From Pseudomonadota bacterium (lineage in GTDB: Bacteria; Pseudomonadota; Gammaproteobacteria; Steroidobacterales; Steroidobacteraceae), in assembly GCA_021805865.1 (NCBI GenBank), contig JAJZDX010000008.1, positions 1 to 64,000 of the forward strand: DNA of 64,000 nucleotides, given 5' to 3'. The number at the start of each line of letters is the position of its first letter. Position 1 is the stretch's first letter. Of the stretch, positions 1 through 8,202 are shown one piece after another. A program made the position numbers and the translations under genes. The notes under the pieces are model-generated. The model ran no database searches, was not told the DNA's origin, and saw only the letters and a program-made list of their open reading frames with translations.

Positions 1-29
1 CTGGACACCGTAAGAGGGTGAGGTGGAAC

Positions 30-42
30 GGGGGGGGGGGGG
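30..42. repeat. Run of 13 consecutive G
   Basis: A homopolymer of 13 G residues lies in the non-coding start of the window. Such runs slip during replication and are often miscounted in sequencing. It lies about 45 bp upstream of the TetR promoter and encodes nothing I can recognise. Confidence 0.9.
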
Positions 43-43
43 C

Positions 44-63
44 GGCATCCGGATCCGGGTGCC
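44..63. terminator. Near-perfect 20-nt palindrome, possible terminator of an upstream gene
   Basis: The segment GGCATCCGGATCCGGGTGCC is self-complementary except for one T-G wobble pair. It lies before the TetR promoter and has no T-tract. It may end transcription of a gene left of the window or be a protein site. Confidence 0.35.
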
Positions 64-75
64 GGACGATCAGGC

Positions 76-104
76 TTGACTGGAGAATAAAATGAACGTA
101 TGTT
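76..104 (+). promoter_or_regulatory. Sigma70-like promoter of the TetR gene
   Basis: TTGACT (76-81) is separated by exactly 17 nt from TATGTT (99-104). This would start transcription near 111, after the ATG at 100, so translation should begin at the ATG at 124. The -10 box lies inside the first of two operator-like palindromes, as expected for autorepression. Confidence 0.55.
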
Positions 105-117
105 TCAAACGTGTGTT
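95..117. promoter_or_regulatory. Twin AAC-N4-GTT palindromes, candidate TetR operator
   Basis: AACGTATGTT (95-104) and AACGTGTGTT (108-117) are two copies of an AAC-N4-GTT palindrome repeated at a 13-bp period. They cover the -10 box and the expected transcription start. They resemble the paired AAAC-N4-GTTT boxes of PsrA/FadR-type TetR repressors of fatty-acid genes. Binding by the adjacent regulator is inferred. Confidence 0.5.
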
Positions 118-123
118 TTAATC

Positions 124-834
124 ATGGATCAGGCAAAACCATCCGTTCTCGTTGGGCAGAGCGGCCCTTGCGAGCCGAAGTACTCCGACACGGCCATCCG
201 CATCCTCGATGCGGCCGAGGGGCTGTTCGTGGAGCTCGGCATGGAGGCGACGTCTTTGCGGCTGATCACGCAGCAGGCGGGGGTCAACCTGGCGGCGGTG
301 AACTATCACTTCCGCTCCAAGGACGCCCTGTTCGAGGCGGTGTTCCTGCGCCGCTTCGGCCCCTGGGCCACGCAGTGCCTGGAGGAGCTTGATGCCCTGG
401 AGAAGCGCGGGGCGGCGGGCGAGGAGCCGCTGACGGCCGAGGCGGTGGTGATGAGTTATGTCCGGCCCGCGCTTGCGTTGTCGAAAGACCCCGCGCGCGG
501 GGGCGCGATGTTCGTGCGGCTGTTCTCGCGAGTGTTGGTGGAAAACCACCGGCAGCTGCGCGAGACGATGTCGCGGCAGTACGGCGACCTCGTGACCCGC
601 TATACGCGGGCGCTTGGGCGGGCGCTGCCGGGCCTGTCGGAGGAGGAGGTGGAATGGCGCATGCACCTCGGGTTCAGCGTCATGTTCCACGCCTTCGCCG
701 GCAATGACATCCTGAAGGTGTTCGGCCGCTCCGCGGTCTCCGCGCGCGATCCGGACTTGATCGTCAAGCACATGGTGCCCTTCGTGCTCGCCGGCCTGAG
801 GTCGCCCTCCGCGGACCGCCCGCCGGGATCCTAA
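124..834 (+). CDS. TetR/AcrR family transcriptional regulator, likely fatty-acid responsive
   Basis: This 236-aa regulator has an N-terminal TetR helix-turn-helix: the conserved stretch runs from ILDAAEGLFVELG through a recognition helix with LITQQAGVNLAAVNYHFRSK. A variable ligand-binding helical domain follows. I chose the ATG at 124 because the promoter places the mRNA 5' end near 111; the in-frame ATG at 100 would fall in the -10 region. A 9-codon frame (92-121) ends just before 124 and is probably accidental. The gene lies 62 bp upstream of fadE-fadN-fadA in the same orientation. It is therefore likely a PsrA/FadR-like repressor of beta-oxidation released by acyl-CoA. The ligand is inferred. 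Confidence 0.85.
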   Translation: MDQAKPSVLVGQSGPCEPKYSDTAIRILDAAEGLFVELGMEATSLRLITQQAGVNLAAVNYHFRSKDALFEAVFLRRFGPWATQCLEELDALEKRGAAGEEPLTAEAVVMSYVRPALALSKDPARGGAMFVRLFSRVLVENHRQLRETMSRQYGDLVTRYTRALGRALPGLSEEEVEWRMHLGFSVMFHAFAGNDILKVFGRSAVSARDPDLIVKHMVPFVLAGLRSPSADRPPGS

Positions 835-896
835 CGGCGGGTCCTCGGACGGCCGGCCTGACAACGTGATGTGTCTGATCGGGGAGATGCCCTACG

Positions 897-3350
897 ATGC
901 TGTACGCCGCCTTCGGCCTGGTGCTGCTTGGGACTCTGGCCTACTTCCGGGCCGGGATCCTTCTCTGGACCCTGGGGCTCGCCGCCTGCCTTGCCGGGCT
1001 CGCCATCGGCACCGGCCACGCCCTCTCCCCGGCCGTGTGGGTCGCATTCGCCGGCCTCGCTCTCCTTCTCAACGTCCCGCCGCTGCGAAGGCGGCTGAAC
1101 GCGCCGGTGCTCGCCCTGTACAAGCGCCTGAAGCCGCCGATGTCACGCACCGAGAAGGAAGCCATCGAGGCCGGCACCGTCTGGTGGGACGGGGAGCTGT
1201 TCTCGGGCAGGCCCGATTGGCGCAAGCTCCTCGCCCTGCCTGAGCCGAAGCTGACGGCCGAGGAGCGGGCCTTTCTCGAGGGGCCGGTCGAGGCGCTCTG
1301 CGCGATGCTCGATGACTGGAAGATCACGCACGAGCTGAAGGATCTGTCGCAGGAGGCGTGGCGCTTCGTGCGGGAAAACGGCTTCCTCGGCATGATCATC
1401 GCGCGGAAATACGGTGGATTGGAATTCTCCAACTACGCCCACGCCAAGGTGGTCACCAAGATCGCCACGCGCGCAGGCTCCGCCGCGGTGACGGTGATGG
1501 TGCCGAACTCGCTCGGCCCCGGGGAGCTGCTGCAGCGCTACGGGACCGAGGCGCAAAAGGACTACTACCTGCCGCGGCTCGCCCAAGGGATCGAGATCCC
1601 GTGCTTTGCGCTCACGAGTCCCTCGGCCGGCTCGGACGCCGGCTCGATCCCGGACTACGGCCATGTCTGCCGCGGCTCCTACACCGACCCGCGCACCGGG
1701 CAGCGCCACGAGAACGTGCTCGGCATGCGCCTCAGCTGGGAGAAGCGCTGGATCACGCTCGCGCCGGTGGCGACGCTCCTCGGCCTGGCGTTCAAGCTGT
1801 ATGACCCCGAGCGCCTGCTCGGGGGCGAGGAGGACATCGGCATCACCTGCGCGCTGGTGCCCGCCGAGCATGAGGGCGTGCACATCGGTCGCCGGCACTG
1901 GCCGGGGGGCGCGGCGTTCATGAACGGTCCGACCTGGGGCCGCGAGGTGTTCATTCCCATCGAGTGGATCATCGGCGGGCCGCGCCACGCCGGCCAGGGC
2001 TGGCGCATGCTGGTCGAGTGCCTGTCGGTGGGACGGTGCATCTCGCTGCCGGCGATGGCGGTGGCCTCGGGCAAGGTGGCGAGCTTCGCCACGGGCGCCT
2101 ACGCGCGGGTGCGCGATCAGTTCGGCATGCCGATCGGCCGGTTCGAGGGCGTCGATGAGGCGCTCTCGCGCATCGGCGGCCATACCTATCAGATGGAGGC
2201 CGCGCAGGACCTCGCCCTCACCGGACTCGATCTGAAGGAAAGGCCCGCCGTGCTGTCGGCGGTCCTGAAGTACCACAACACCGAGCGCATGCGCAAAGTG
2301 TTGAACGACGCCATGGACATCCACGGCGGGCGCACGGTCGTGCTCGGCCCGCGCAACTACCTGGCGGGCGCCTATCAGACGATTCCGGTGGCGATCACCG
2401 TGGAAGGCGCCAACATTCTCACCCGCTCCATGATCATCTTCGGCCAGGGCGCGATCCGCTGTCATCCCTTCGTGCTGCGCGAGATGCGTGCCGCCGAAAC
2501 CGGCGACCTGAAGGAGTTTGACCGGGCATTCACCTCGCACATCGGGTTCGTGGTCTCGAACTTCGTGCGCGCGCTCTGGATGGGGCTCACCGGCGCGAGA
2601 CTCATCGCCGGCGCGCCTCGCGGCGGGCCGCACGGCCGCTACTACCGCCAGCTCACCCGCTACTCGAGCGCATTCGCACTGCTCGCGGACATGGCGCTCG
2701 CGAGCCTCGGCGGAACGCTGAAGTTCCGCGAGAAGCTCTCGGCCAGGCTCGGGGACGTGCTCTCGGGGCTGTACATCGCCTCGGCGTGCCTCTGGCGCTT
2801 CGAGCGGGACGGGGCGCCGCCGGAGGACCTGCCGCTGCTCGCCTGGTCGGTCGAGGCGTCGCTCTACGACATCCAGCAGGCGATGGACGGATTTCTCGCC
2901 AACCTGCCGAACAGGGCCCTCGCCTGGGTGCTGCGCCGGGTCGTGTTTCCCTGGGGACTCACCCGCAAGGCGCCCTCGGATCGCATCGGCACACGCGTGG
3001 TGCGCGCCCTGATGACCCCGGGGGGCGCAAGGGAGCGGCTCACCCGCGGCATGCATGTGCCGACGGACGAGCGCGAGCCGCTCGGCGTTCTCGAGCCGGC
3101 GCTGCGCGCCGTGCTGGAAACCGAGCAGATCGAGCGCAAGCTCCGTGCGCTTGCGCGCGAGGGGCGCCTGAGAGCGCTCACCGAGCGCGAGCGGCTCGCC
3201 GAGGCGCGCGAGGCGGGTATCATCGGCGAGGAGGAGTTCCGGGCGGTCGAGCGTGCCCGGCGGCTCAAGCGAGAGGTGATCATGGTGGATGACTTCGATG
3301 CGACCCTCACGCGCCATGACGAGGGGTTGCTGGAAAGGGTTGTCTTCTGA
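897..3350 (+). CDS. fadE: Acyl-CoA dehydrogenase FadE
   Basis: This 817-aa protein matches the long FadE form (about 814 aa in E. coli) that catalyses the first, FAD-dependent oxidation of acyl-CoA to trans-2-enoyl-CoA. The first 60 residues contain two hydrophobic segments (from LYAAFGLVLLGTLAYF and from WVAFAGLALLLNV), which should anchor it to the inner membrane. The central acyl-CoA dehydrogenase fold carries the FALTSPSAGSDAG substrate/FAD region and the C-terminal DAMDIHGGR segment. The long helical extension after residue 540 is the FadE-specific DUF1974 part. A GGGGAG ribosome site precedes the ATG. It is the first enzyme of the fad operon; the next gene starts 10 nt downstream. Confidence 0.95.
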   Translation: MLYAAFGLVLLGTLAYFRAGILLWTLGLAACLAGLAIGTGHALSPAVWVAFAGLALLLNVPPLRRRLNAPVLALYKRLKPPMSRTEKEAIEAGTVWWDGELFSGRPDWRKLLALPEPKLTAEERAFLEGPVEALCAMLDDWKITHELKDLSQEAWRFVRENGFLGMIIARKYGGLEFSNYAHAKVVTKIATRAGSAAVTVMVPNSLGPGELLQRYGTEAQKDYYLPRLAQGIEIPCFALTSPSAGSDAGSIPDYGHVCRGSYTDPRTGQRHENVLGMRLSWEKRWITLAPVATLLGLAFKLYDPERLLGGEEDIGITCALVPAEHEGVHIGRRHWPGGAAFMNGPTWGREVFIPIEWIIGGPRHAGQGWRMLVECLSVGRCISLPAMAVASGKVASFATGAYARVRDQFGMPIGRFEGVDEALSRIGGHTYQMEAAQDLALTGLDLKERPAVLSAVLKYHNTERMRKVLNDAMDIHGGRTVVLGPRNYLAGAYQTIPVAITVEGANILTRSMIIFGQGAIRCHPFVLREMRAAETGDLKEFDRAFTSHIGFVVSNFVRALWMGLTGARLIAGAPRGGPHGRYYRQLTRYSSAFALLADMALASLGGTLKFREKLSARLGDVLSGLYIASACLWRFERDGAPPEDLPLLAWSVEASLYDIQQAMDGFLANLPNRALAWVLRRVVFPWGLTRKAPSDRIGTRVVRALMTPGGARERLTRGMHVPTDEREPLGVLEPALRAVLETEQIERKLRALAREGRLRALTERERLAEAREAGIIGEEEFRAVERARRLKREVIMVDDFDATLTRHDEGLLERVVF

Positions 3351-3359
3351 GGGGAAAAC

Positions 3360-5735
3360 ATGTCCGAGACGAAATTCATCGTACGCAAGGCGGCCGTGCT
3401 CGGCGCCGGGGTGATGGGCGCGCAGATCGCCGCGCACCTGGTCAATGCGCGGGTGCCGACGATCCTCTTCGACCTTGCGGCCGAGGAGGGTGAGAAGAGC
3501 GGCATCGTGGCCAGGGCGGTCGAGGGGCTGAAGAAGCTTCAGCCCTCGCCGCTCGCCGGACGCGAGAGCGCCGACTGCATCGAGACCGCCAACTATGACG
3601 AGCACCTCGAGCGGCTGGCCGAGTGCGACCTGGTGATCGAGGCGATCGCCGAGCGCCTCGACTGGAAGAGCGAGCTGTACCGCAAGGTCGCCCCCCGCCT
3701 CGGGCCGCGCACCATCTTTGCGACCAACACCTCGGGCCTGTCCGTCGAGAAGCTCGCCGAGGCCTGCCCGCAGGGGCTGCGCCCGAGGTTCTGCGGCGTG
3801 CACTTCTTCAACCCGCCGCGCTACATGCACCTGGCGGAGATCATCCCCTGCAGGGCATCGAGCCCCTCGGTGCTCGATGATCTCGAGCGCTTCCTCGTCA
3901 CCACCCTCGGCAAGGGTGTCATCCGGGCCAAGGACACCCCGAACTTCGTCGCCAACCGCGTCGGGGTGTTCTCCATGCTGGCGACGATCGCCAACGCCGA
4001 GAAATACGGCGTCCGCTTCGATGTGGTCGATGACCTCACGGGCCCGCGCCTCGGGCGGGCGAAGTCGGCCACTTTCCGCACCGCCGATGTGGTCGGACTC
4101 GACACCTTCGCGCACGTGGTGAAGACCATGCAGGACGCGCTGGCGCAGGATCCGTGGCATGACCTTTACCGCTGCCCGCCCTGGCTCACCCGGCTGATCG
4201 AGGCCGGCGCGCTCGGCGCCAAGACGAAGAGCGGCATCTACCTCAAGAAGGGCAAGGATCTTCAGGTGCTCGATCCGGCCGGCGGCGGGTATGTCCCGGC
4301 CGGGGCGAAGGCCGAGGAAAGCGTCACCGGGATCCTCTCGATCAAGGACCCGGCGGAGAAGCTCAGACGCCTGCGCGAGAGCGAGCACGGCCAGGGGCAG
4401 TTCCTCTGGGCCTGCTTTCGCGACACATTCCATTACATCGCCTGTCACCTGGCGGACATCGCCCACTCGGCCCGGGACATCGATCTGGCGATGCGCTGGG
4501 GCTTTGGCTGGAAGCTCGGACCGTTTGAGATCTGGCAGGCCGCAGGCTGGGCGCAGGTGGCCGGTTGGATCGAGGAGGATATCCGCGCCGGCCAGGCGCT
4601 GGCACAGGTGCCGCTGCCCGCGTGGGCGCGGGAGGCGGGGCGCCAAGGGGTGCACTTCCCTCAGGGATCGTACGATGCCGCGGGCAACGCCCTGGTGGGA
4701 CGCTCCACGCTCGAGGTGTATCGGCGGCAGTTGTGGCCCGCCACCGTGGTGGGCGAGAAGAGGGCGGAGCTGGGGGAGACCGTGTACGAGAATCCCGGCG
4801 TGCGCGCCTTCACGAGCGGCGATGGCATCCTGGTGGCCTCCTTCAAGACCAAGGTGCATTCGATCAGCCCGGAAGTGCTCGAGGGCTTGAATCGGGCCAT
4901 CGACCTCGCCGAGGAGCGATTCAGAGCCCTCGTGATCTGGCAGACCGAGGCGCCGTTCTCGGTCGGCGCCAACCTCGAGTCGCTGCGGCCGGCGCTCGCC
5001 GCGGGCGACTGGATGAGCATCGACGGGGTGATCGCGCTCTTTCAGACGACTTCCCAACGCCTGCGCTACAGTGAGATCCCGACGGTGGCGGCGACCGAAG
5101 GCTATGTGTTCGGCGGCGGGTGCGAGTTCGCGCTGCACTGCGATCGTGTGGTGGCGGCACTCGAGTCCTACCTCGGCCTGGTGGAGGCGGGCGTCGGCCT
5201 CTTGCCGGCCGGCGGCGGCTGCAAGGAGTTTGCGCTGCGGGCGGCCCGGGAGAGCAAGGGCGACCTTCTCGCCTCGCTCAAGGACTACTACCAGATGATT
5301 GCCACCGCCAAGGTCGCCACGAGCGCCATCGAGGCGCGGGAGCTCGGGTTCCTCGGCGCCGCGGACGTGGTGCTATTCAATCCCTACGAGCTGCTCTACG
5401 TCGCCAAGCAACAGGCGCTCGCGCTCGCCGAGACCGGCTATCGTCCGCCGCTTCCGGGCAGGCGCTTCCCGGTCGCCGGCCGCGCCGGCGCGGCCTCGAT
5501 CAAGGGCCAGCTCATCAACCTGCTCGAGGGTCACTTCATCAGCGAGTACGACTTCGAGATCGGCGCGCGCATCGCCGACGTCGTCACGGGAGGCGATGTC
5601 GAGCCCGGCACCGAGGTCGATGAGCAGTGGATCCTCGAGCTCGAGCGGCGGCACTTCTTGAGCCTGCTGAAGAGCCCCAAGACCCAGGAGCGCATCGCCC
5701 ACACCCTCGCCACCGGCAAGCCGCTGCGCAATTGA
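3360..5735 (+). CDS. fadN: FadN-type 3-hydroxyacyl-CoA dehydrogenase / enoyl-CoA hydratase
   Basis: This 791-aa bifunctional beta-oxidation enzyme has the dehydrogenase first and the hydratase last. That is the reverse of FadB/FadJ and the same order and length as Bacillus FadN. Residues 15-20 (GAGVMG) are the NAD dinucleotide motif, and GVHFFNPPRYMHLAEII carries the catalytic His region of the hydroxyacyl-CoA dehydrogenase. A second dehydrogenase C-terminal domain follows. The crotonase-like part begins near residue 480 and has an oxyanion-hole segment FGGGCEFALHCD. The gene set fadE-fadN-fadA equals the Bacillus fadNAE set. A GAGGGG ribosome site lies just upstream. It acts in the cytoplasm on the FadE product and passes 3-ketoacyl-CoA to the next gene's thiolase. 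Confidence 0.9.
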   Translation: MSETKFIVRKAAVLGAGVMGAQIAAHLVNARVPTILFDLAAEEGEKSGIVARAVEGLKKLQPSPLAGRESADCIETANYDEHLERLAECDLVIEAIAERLDWKSELYRKVAPRLGPRTIFATNTSGLSVEKLAEACPQGLRPRFCGVHFFNPPRYMHLAEIIPCRASSPSVLDDLERFLVTTLGKGVIRAKDTPNFVANRVGVFSMLATIANAEKYGVRFDVVDDLTGPRLGRAKSATFRTADVVGLDTFAHVVKTMQDALAQDPWHDLYRCPPWLTRLIEAGALGAKTKSGIYLKKGKDLQVLDPAGGGYVPAGAKAEESVTGILSIKDPAEKLRRLRESEHGQGQFLWACFRDTFHYIACHLADIAHSARDIDLAMRWGFGWKLGPFEIWQAAGWAQVAGWIEEDIRAGQALAQVPLPAWAREAGRQGVHFPQGSYDAAGNALVGRSTLEVYRRQLWPATVVGEKRAELGETVYENPGVRAFTSGDGILVASFKTKVHSISPEVLEGLNRAIDLAEERFRALVIWQTEAPFSVGANLESLRPALAAGDWMSIDGVIALFQTTSQRLRYSEIPTVAATEGYVFGGGCEFALHCDRVVAALESYLGLVEAGVGLLPAGGGCKEFALRAARESKGDLLASLKDYYQMIATAKVATSAIEARELGFLGAADVVLFNPYELLYVAKQQALALAETGYRPPLPGRRFPVAGRAGAASIKGQLINLLEGHFISEYDFEIGARIADVVTGGDVEPGTEVDEQWILELERRHFLSLLKSPKTQERIAHTLATGKPLRN

Positions 5736-5758
5736 AGACCGCGGAGGACGCAACAGTC

Positions 5759-6961
5759 ATGACCCGACAGATTCAAGACGCCTACATCGTCGCCGCGACC
5801 CGCACCCCGGTCGGCAAGGCCCCGCGCGGCATGCTGCGCCAGGTGCGCCCGGATGACATGCTGGTGCACGTGCTGAAGAGCGTGCTTGCGCAGGTGCCGG
5901 CCATCGAGCCGCAGCTCCTCAACGACGTCGTCGTCGGCTGCGCCTTCCCCGAGGCCGAGCAGGGCCTGAACATGGCGCGCGTCGGCGCCCTGCTCGCGGG
6001 ATTGCCCGACACCGTCCCCGGCATCACGGTCAACCGCTATTGCTCCTCGGGACTGAACGCGGTGCAGATCGCCGCCGACCGCATCCGCCTGGGCGAGGCC
6101 GACGTGGTGATCGCCGGCGGCGCGGAGTCGATGTCCATGGTGCCCATGATGGGCAACAAGGTGGCATTGAATCCGCAGATCTTCGCCAAGGACGAGCACT
6201 ACGCGATCGCCTACGGGATGGGCGTCACGGCCGAGAAGGTCGCCAGGCAATGGAAGGTCTCGCGCGAGGATCAGGACGCGTTCGCCCTGGAATCACACCG
6301 GCGCGCGGTGGCGGCGAGGGCCTCGGGCGCCTTCCGGCCGGAAATCTCGCCCATCGAGACAACGCTTCGGATACCGGACCTTCGGGCCCACGAGGTGCGT
6401 CATTCGAGGAGGACCTTGGCCGACGACGAGGGGCCCCGCGCCGACACCTCGGCGCAGGCGCTCGCGAAGTTGAGGCCGGTCTTCGATGCCAAGGGCACCG
6501 TCACGGCCGGCAACAGCTCGCAGACCTCGGACGGGGCGGGCGCGGTGATGCTGGTGTCGGAGGCGATCCTGAGGCGCTATGAGCTGACGCCGCTCGCGCG
6601 TTATGTGACTTTCGCCGTCAAAGGCGTGCCGCCGGCCGTCATGGGCATCGGCCCCAAAGTGGCCGTCCCGGCCGCGCTCGAGCGCGCGGGCCTCAAGCAG
6701 GGGCAGCTCAAGTGGATCGAGCTCAACGAGGCCTTCGCCGCCCAGGCGCTCGCGGTGATGCGCGACCTCGATCTCGATCCGGCGCTCGTCAATCCCCACG
6801 GCGGCGCCATCGCCCTCGGTCATCCGCTCGGGGCGACCGGCGCCATCCGCACCGCCACGCTGGTGCACGGCATGCGCGCCAGGGGCGAGCGCGGCTATGG
6901 CATGGTCACCATGTGCATCGGCACCGGCATGGGCGCGGCGGGGATTTTCGAGGTGCTGTGA
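5759..6961 (+). CDS. fadA: Acetyl-CoA C-acyltransferase (thiolase) FadA
   Basis: This 400-aa thiolase is the last beta-oxidation step, cleaving 3-ketoacyl-CoA with CoA to acetyl-CoA and a shortened acyl-CoA. The nucleophilic cysteine is Cys95 in NRYCSSG. The C-terminal signatures NPHGGAIALGHPLGATGA and CIGTGMG hold the catalytic His and the second Cys. I set the start at 5759 rather than further upstream because GGAGGA lies about 10 nt before it and family alignment begins at QDAYIVAATRTPVGK. It ends the tetR-fadE-fadN-fadA run. A 3-ketoadipyl/3-oxo-dicarboxylic role (PaaJ-like) cannot be excluded, because no paaJ is in the window. Confidence 0.92.
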   Translation: MTRQIQDAYIVAATRTPVGKAPRGMLRQVRPDDMLVHVLKSVLAQVPAIEPQLLNDVVVGCAFPEAEQGLNMARVGALLAGLPDTVPGITVNRYCSSGLNAVQIAADRIRLGEADVVIAGGAESMSMVPMMGNKVALNPQIFAKDEHYAIAYGMGVTAEKVARQWKVSREDQDAFALESHRRAVAARASGAFRPEISPIETTLRIPDLRAHEVRHSRRTLADDEGPRADTSAQALAKLRPVFDAKGTVTAGNSSQTSDGAGAVMLVSEAILRRYELTPLARYVTFAVKGVPPAVMGIGPKVAVPAALERAGLKQGQLKWIELNEAFAAQALAVMRDLDLDPALVNPHGGAIALGHPLGATGAIRTATLVHGMRARGERGYGMVTMCIGTGMGAAGIFEVL

Positions 6962-7010
6962 GCTGCGCCGGGGCCAGGGGGCCGGTGCGAGGCTGCGGCC
7001 CGGTGGCGCA

Positions 7011-7030
7011 CACCGGCGGCCGTGCCGGTG
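7011..7030. terminator. Hairpin between convergent fadA and the next gene
   Basis: CACCGGC (7011-7017) pairs perfectly with GCCGGTG (7024-7030) over a 6-nt loop. It lies between two convergent stop codons. There is no clear T-tract. Confidence 0.4.
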
Positions 7031-7043
7031 ATGCGTCCCGCCT

Positions 7044-7973
7044 CTATCCGTGCCACTGCATCACGATGGCGGTGGTGATGAGCACGGCCATGAGCTGATG
7101 GAAGACGACGGGGGTCCCGGGGGATTTCGGCTTGAAGTTCACCGCGTGAAACAGGAAGAAGCCCACCGCGGCCTGCAGGAGCGCGAGCCCGAAGGCTACC
7201 GGGTAGCCCGCGCTCAGCCAGCCCAGGGTCGCGAGGAGCACCAGCGCCGCAAGGCCGTGCACGACGAAGATCCATTGCGCCGTCCGACCGGGCCGCAGGA
7301 ACGGCTCGATCGGCTTGCCGAAGCCACGCTGGCCGGTGACCATGCCGCCCATGAAGACGGCGAAGAGCACGGCGTGCAGGGGAAAGGCGCTGGCGAGGTA
7401 GGCGCCCAGGTGCGCGGCCGGGAAATTCACCGCCACCAGATAGTTGATGAATACGAGGTAGGCCAACAGTCCGTGCGTGCCGTGCACGAAAGCCGGCGCG
7501 CGGCCGGCGAGAACATGGAGAGTGCCCATTCCGAAAAGCGCCGTGAGCACGATCAGGCCGAGTCCGAGGAGGGTCATGTAATCCGGCTGCGCAATGGCGA
7601 GAGCCAGGGCGGTCAGCCCGACCGCCGTGGCGAGCACGCGATGCGCCGCCTCCGGGTCACCGCGCAGCATCAGCACGAGGATGTTTCGTGTGTACGGCCA
7701 GCGCGTACCGAGCGAGAGGCCGTAGCCGAAGCCCTCGACGATGCTGCCGAGCAGAATGAGCGCCGCGGCAAAGATGACCTCGGCGGTGAGGAGGCCGGTG
7801 ACGAGCGCCTCCCTGGCCGGCTGCGCGCTGATGATGGCGCGCCACACGCCCACGGCGATCGCCAACAGGACCATGCCGGCGATCGCCAGTCCGATGACGC
7901 GCACCGTGCGCGTCATTTGTCCTTTGACGACGTGGCCCGTGTCAAGAGAAGGCTGGACATCGGGGGAATTCAT
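7044..7973 (-). CDS. Polytopic membrane protein with CtaA/Cox15-like histidines
   Basis: This 309-aa protein has about eight hydrophobic helices starting with VIGLAIAGMVLLAIAVGVW. Several histidines lie at or near helix ends, including EAAHRVLATAVGL, FVHGTHGLLAY, LHAVLFAVF, FVVHGLAALV and FLFHAVNF. The early His-Arg pair and paired helix histidines are reminiscent of heme A synthase (CtaA/Cox15), which binds heme through helix histidines. Overall similarity is too weak for a firm call, so heme binding is only a suggestion. I chose ATG at 7973 (MNSPDVQ); the frame further upstream is not protein-like. The gene stands alone, convergent with fadA. Confidence 0.7.
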   Translation of the reverse strand: MNSPDVQPSLDTGHVVKGQMTRTVRVIGLAIAGMVLLAIAVGVWRAIISAQPAREALVTGLLTAEVIFAAALILLGSIVEGFGYGLSLGTRWPYTRNILVLMLRGDPEAAHRVLATAVGLTALALAIAQPDYMTLLGLGLIVLTALFGMGTLHVLAGRAPAFVHGTHGLLAYLVFINYLVAVNFPAAHLGAYLASAFPLHAVLFAVFMGGMVTGQRGFGKPIEPFLRPGRTAQWIFVVHGLAALVLLATLGWLSAGYPVAFGLALLQAAVGFFLFHAVNFKPKSPGTPVVFHQLMAVLITTAIVMQWHG

Positions 7974-8202
7974 GGTGGGCGTCGTTATAGCCTGATTCCC
8001 GCGCTCACGTCGAGCAGGATCTGTGCGCACGGACCCGTTGCGGCCTTGCGCTCGCCGCGGGCTCCCGAGAGTCTCAACCGGCGCGCCGCCGGGCGGGCGG
8101 CACGCGGGCCGCCGCCGTGTACATCGTGTTGATCGCGCCCGCGATGTCGATGGACATGGCCCGATACCGGGCGCTCCCGGAGTGAGCGCGAGAGGGCGCC
8201 GG

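Noticed and set aside
92-121. A 9-codon leader frame with the best-spaced GGAG site before the TetR gene
   Set aside because: It lies upstream of or across the predicted transcription start and inside the operator, so it is probably accidental.
1143-5138. A 1331-codon open frame on the minus strand antisense to fadE and fadN
   Set aside because: Long antisense frames are common in GC-rich genes. Its product is Arg/His/Gly-rich low-complexity sequence with no recognisable domain, while the plus-strand frames encode clear FadE and FadN.
8074-8157. A 27-codon minus-strand frame beginning MSIDIAGAINTMY, looking like the start of a SnoaL-type protein
   Set aside because: It ends after 27 codons, has no ribosome site and no further homologous-looking sequence in any frame. 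It may be a remnant, but it is too short to support.
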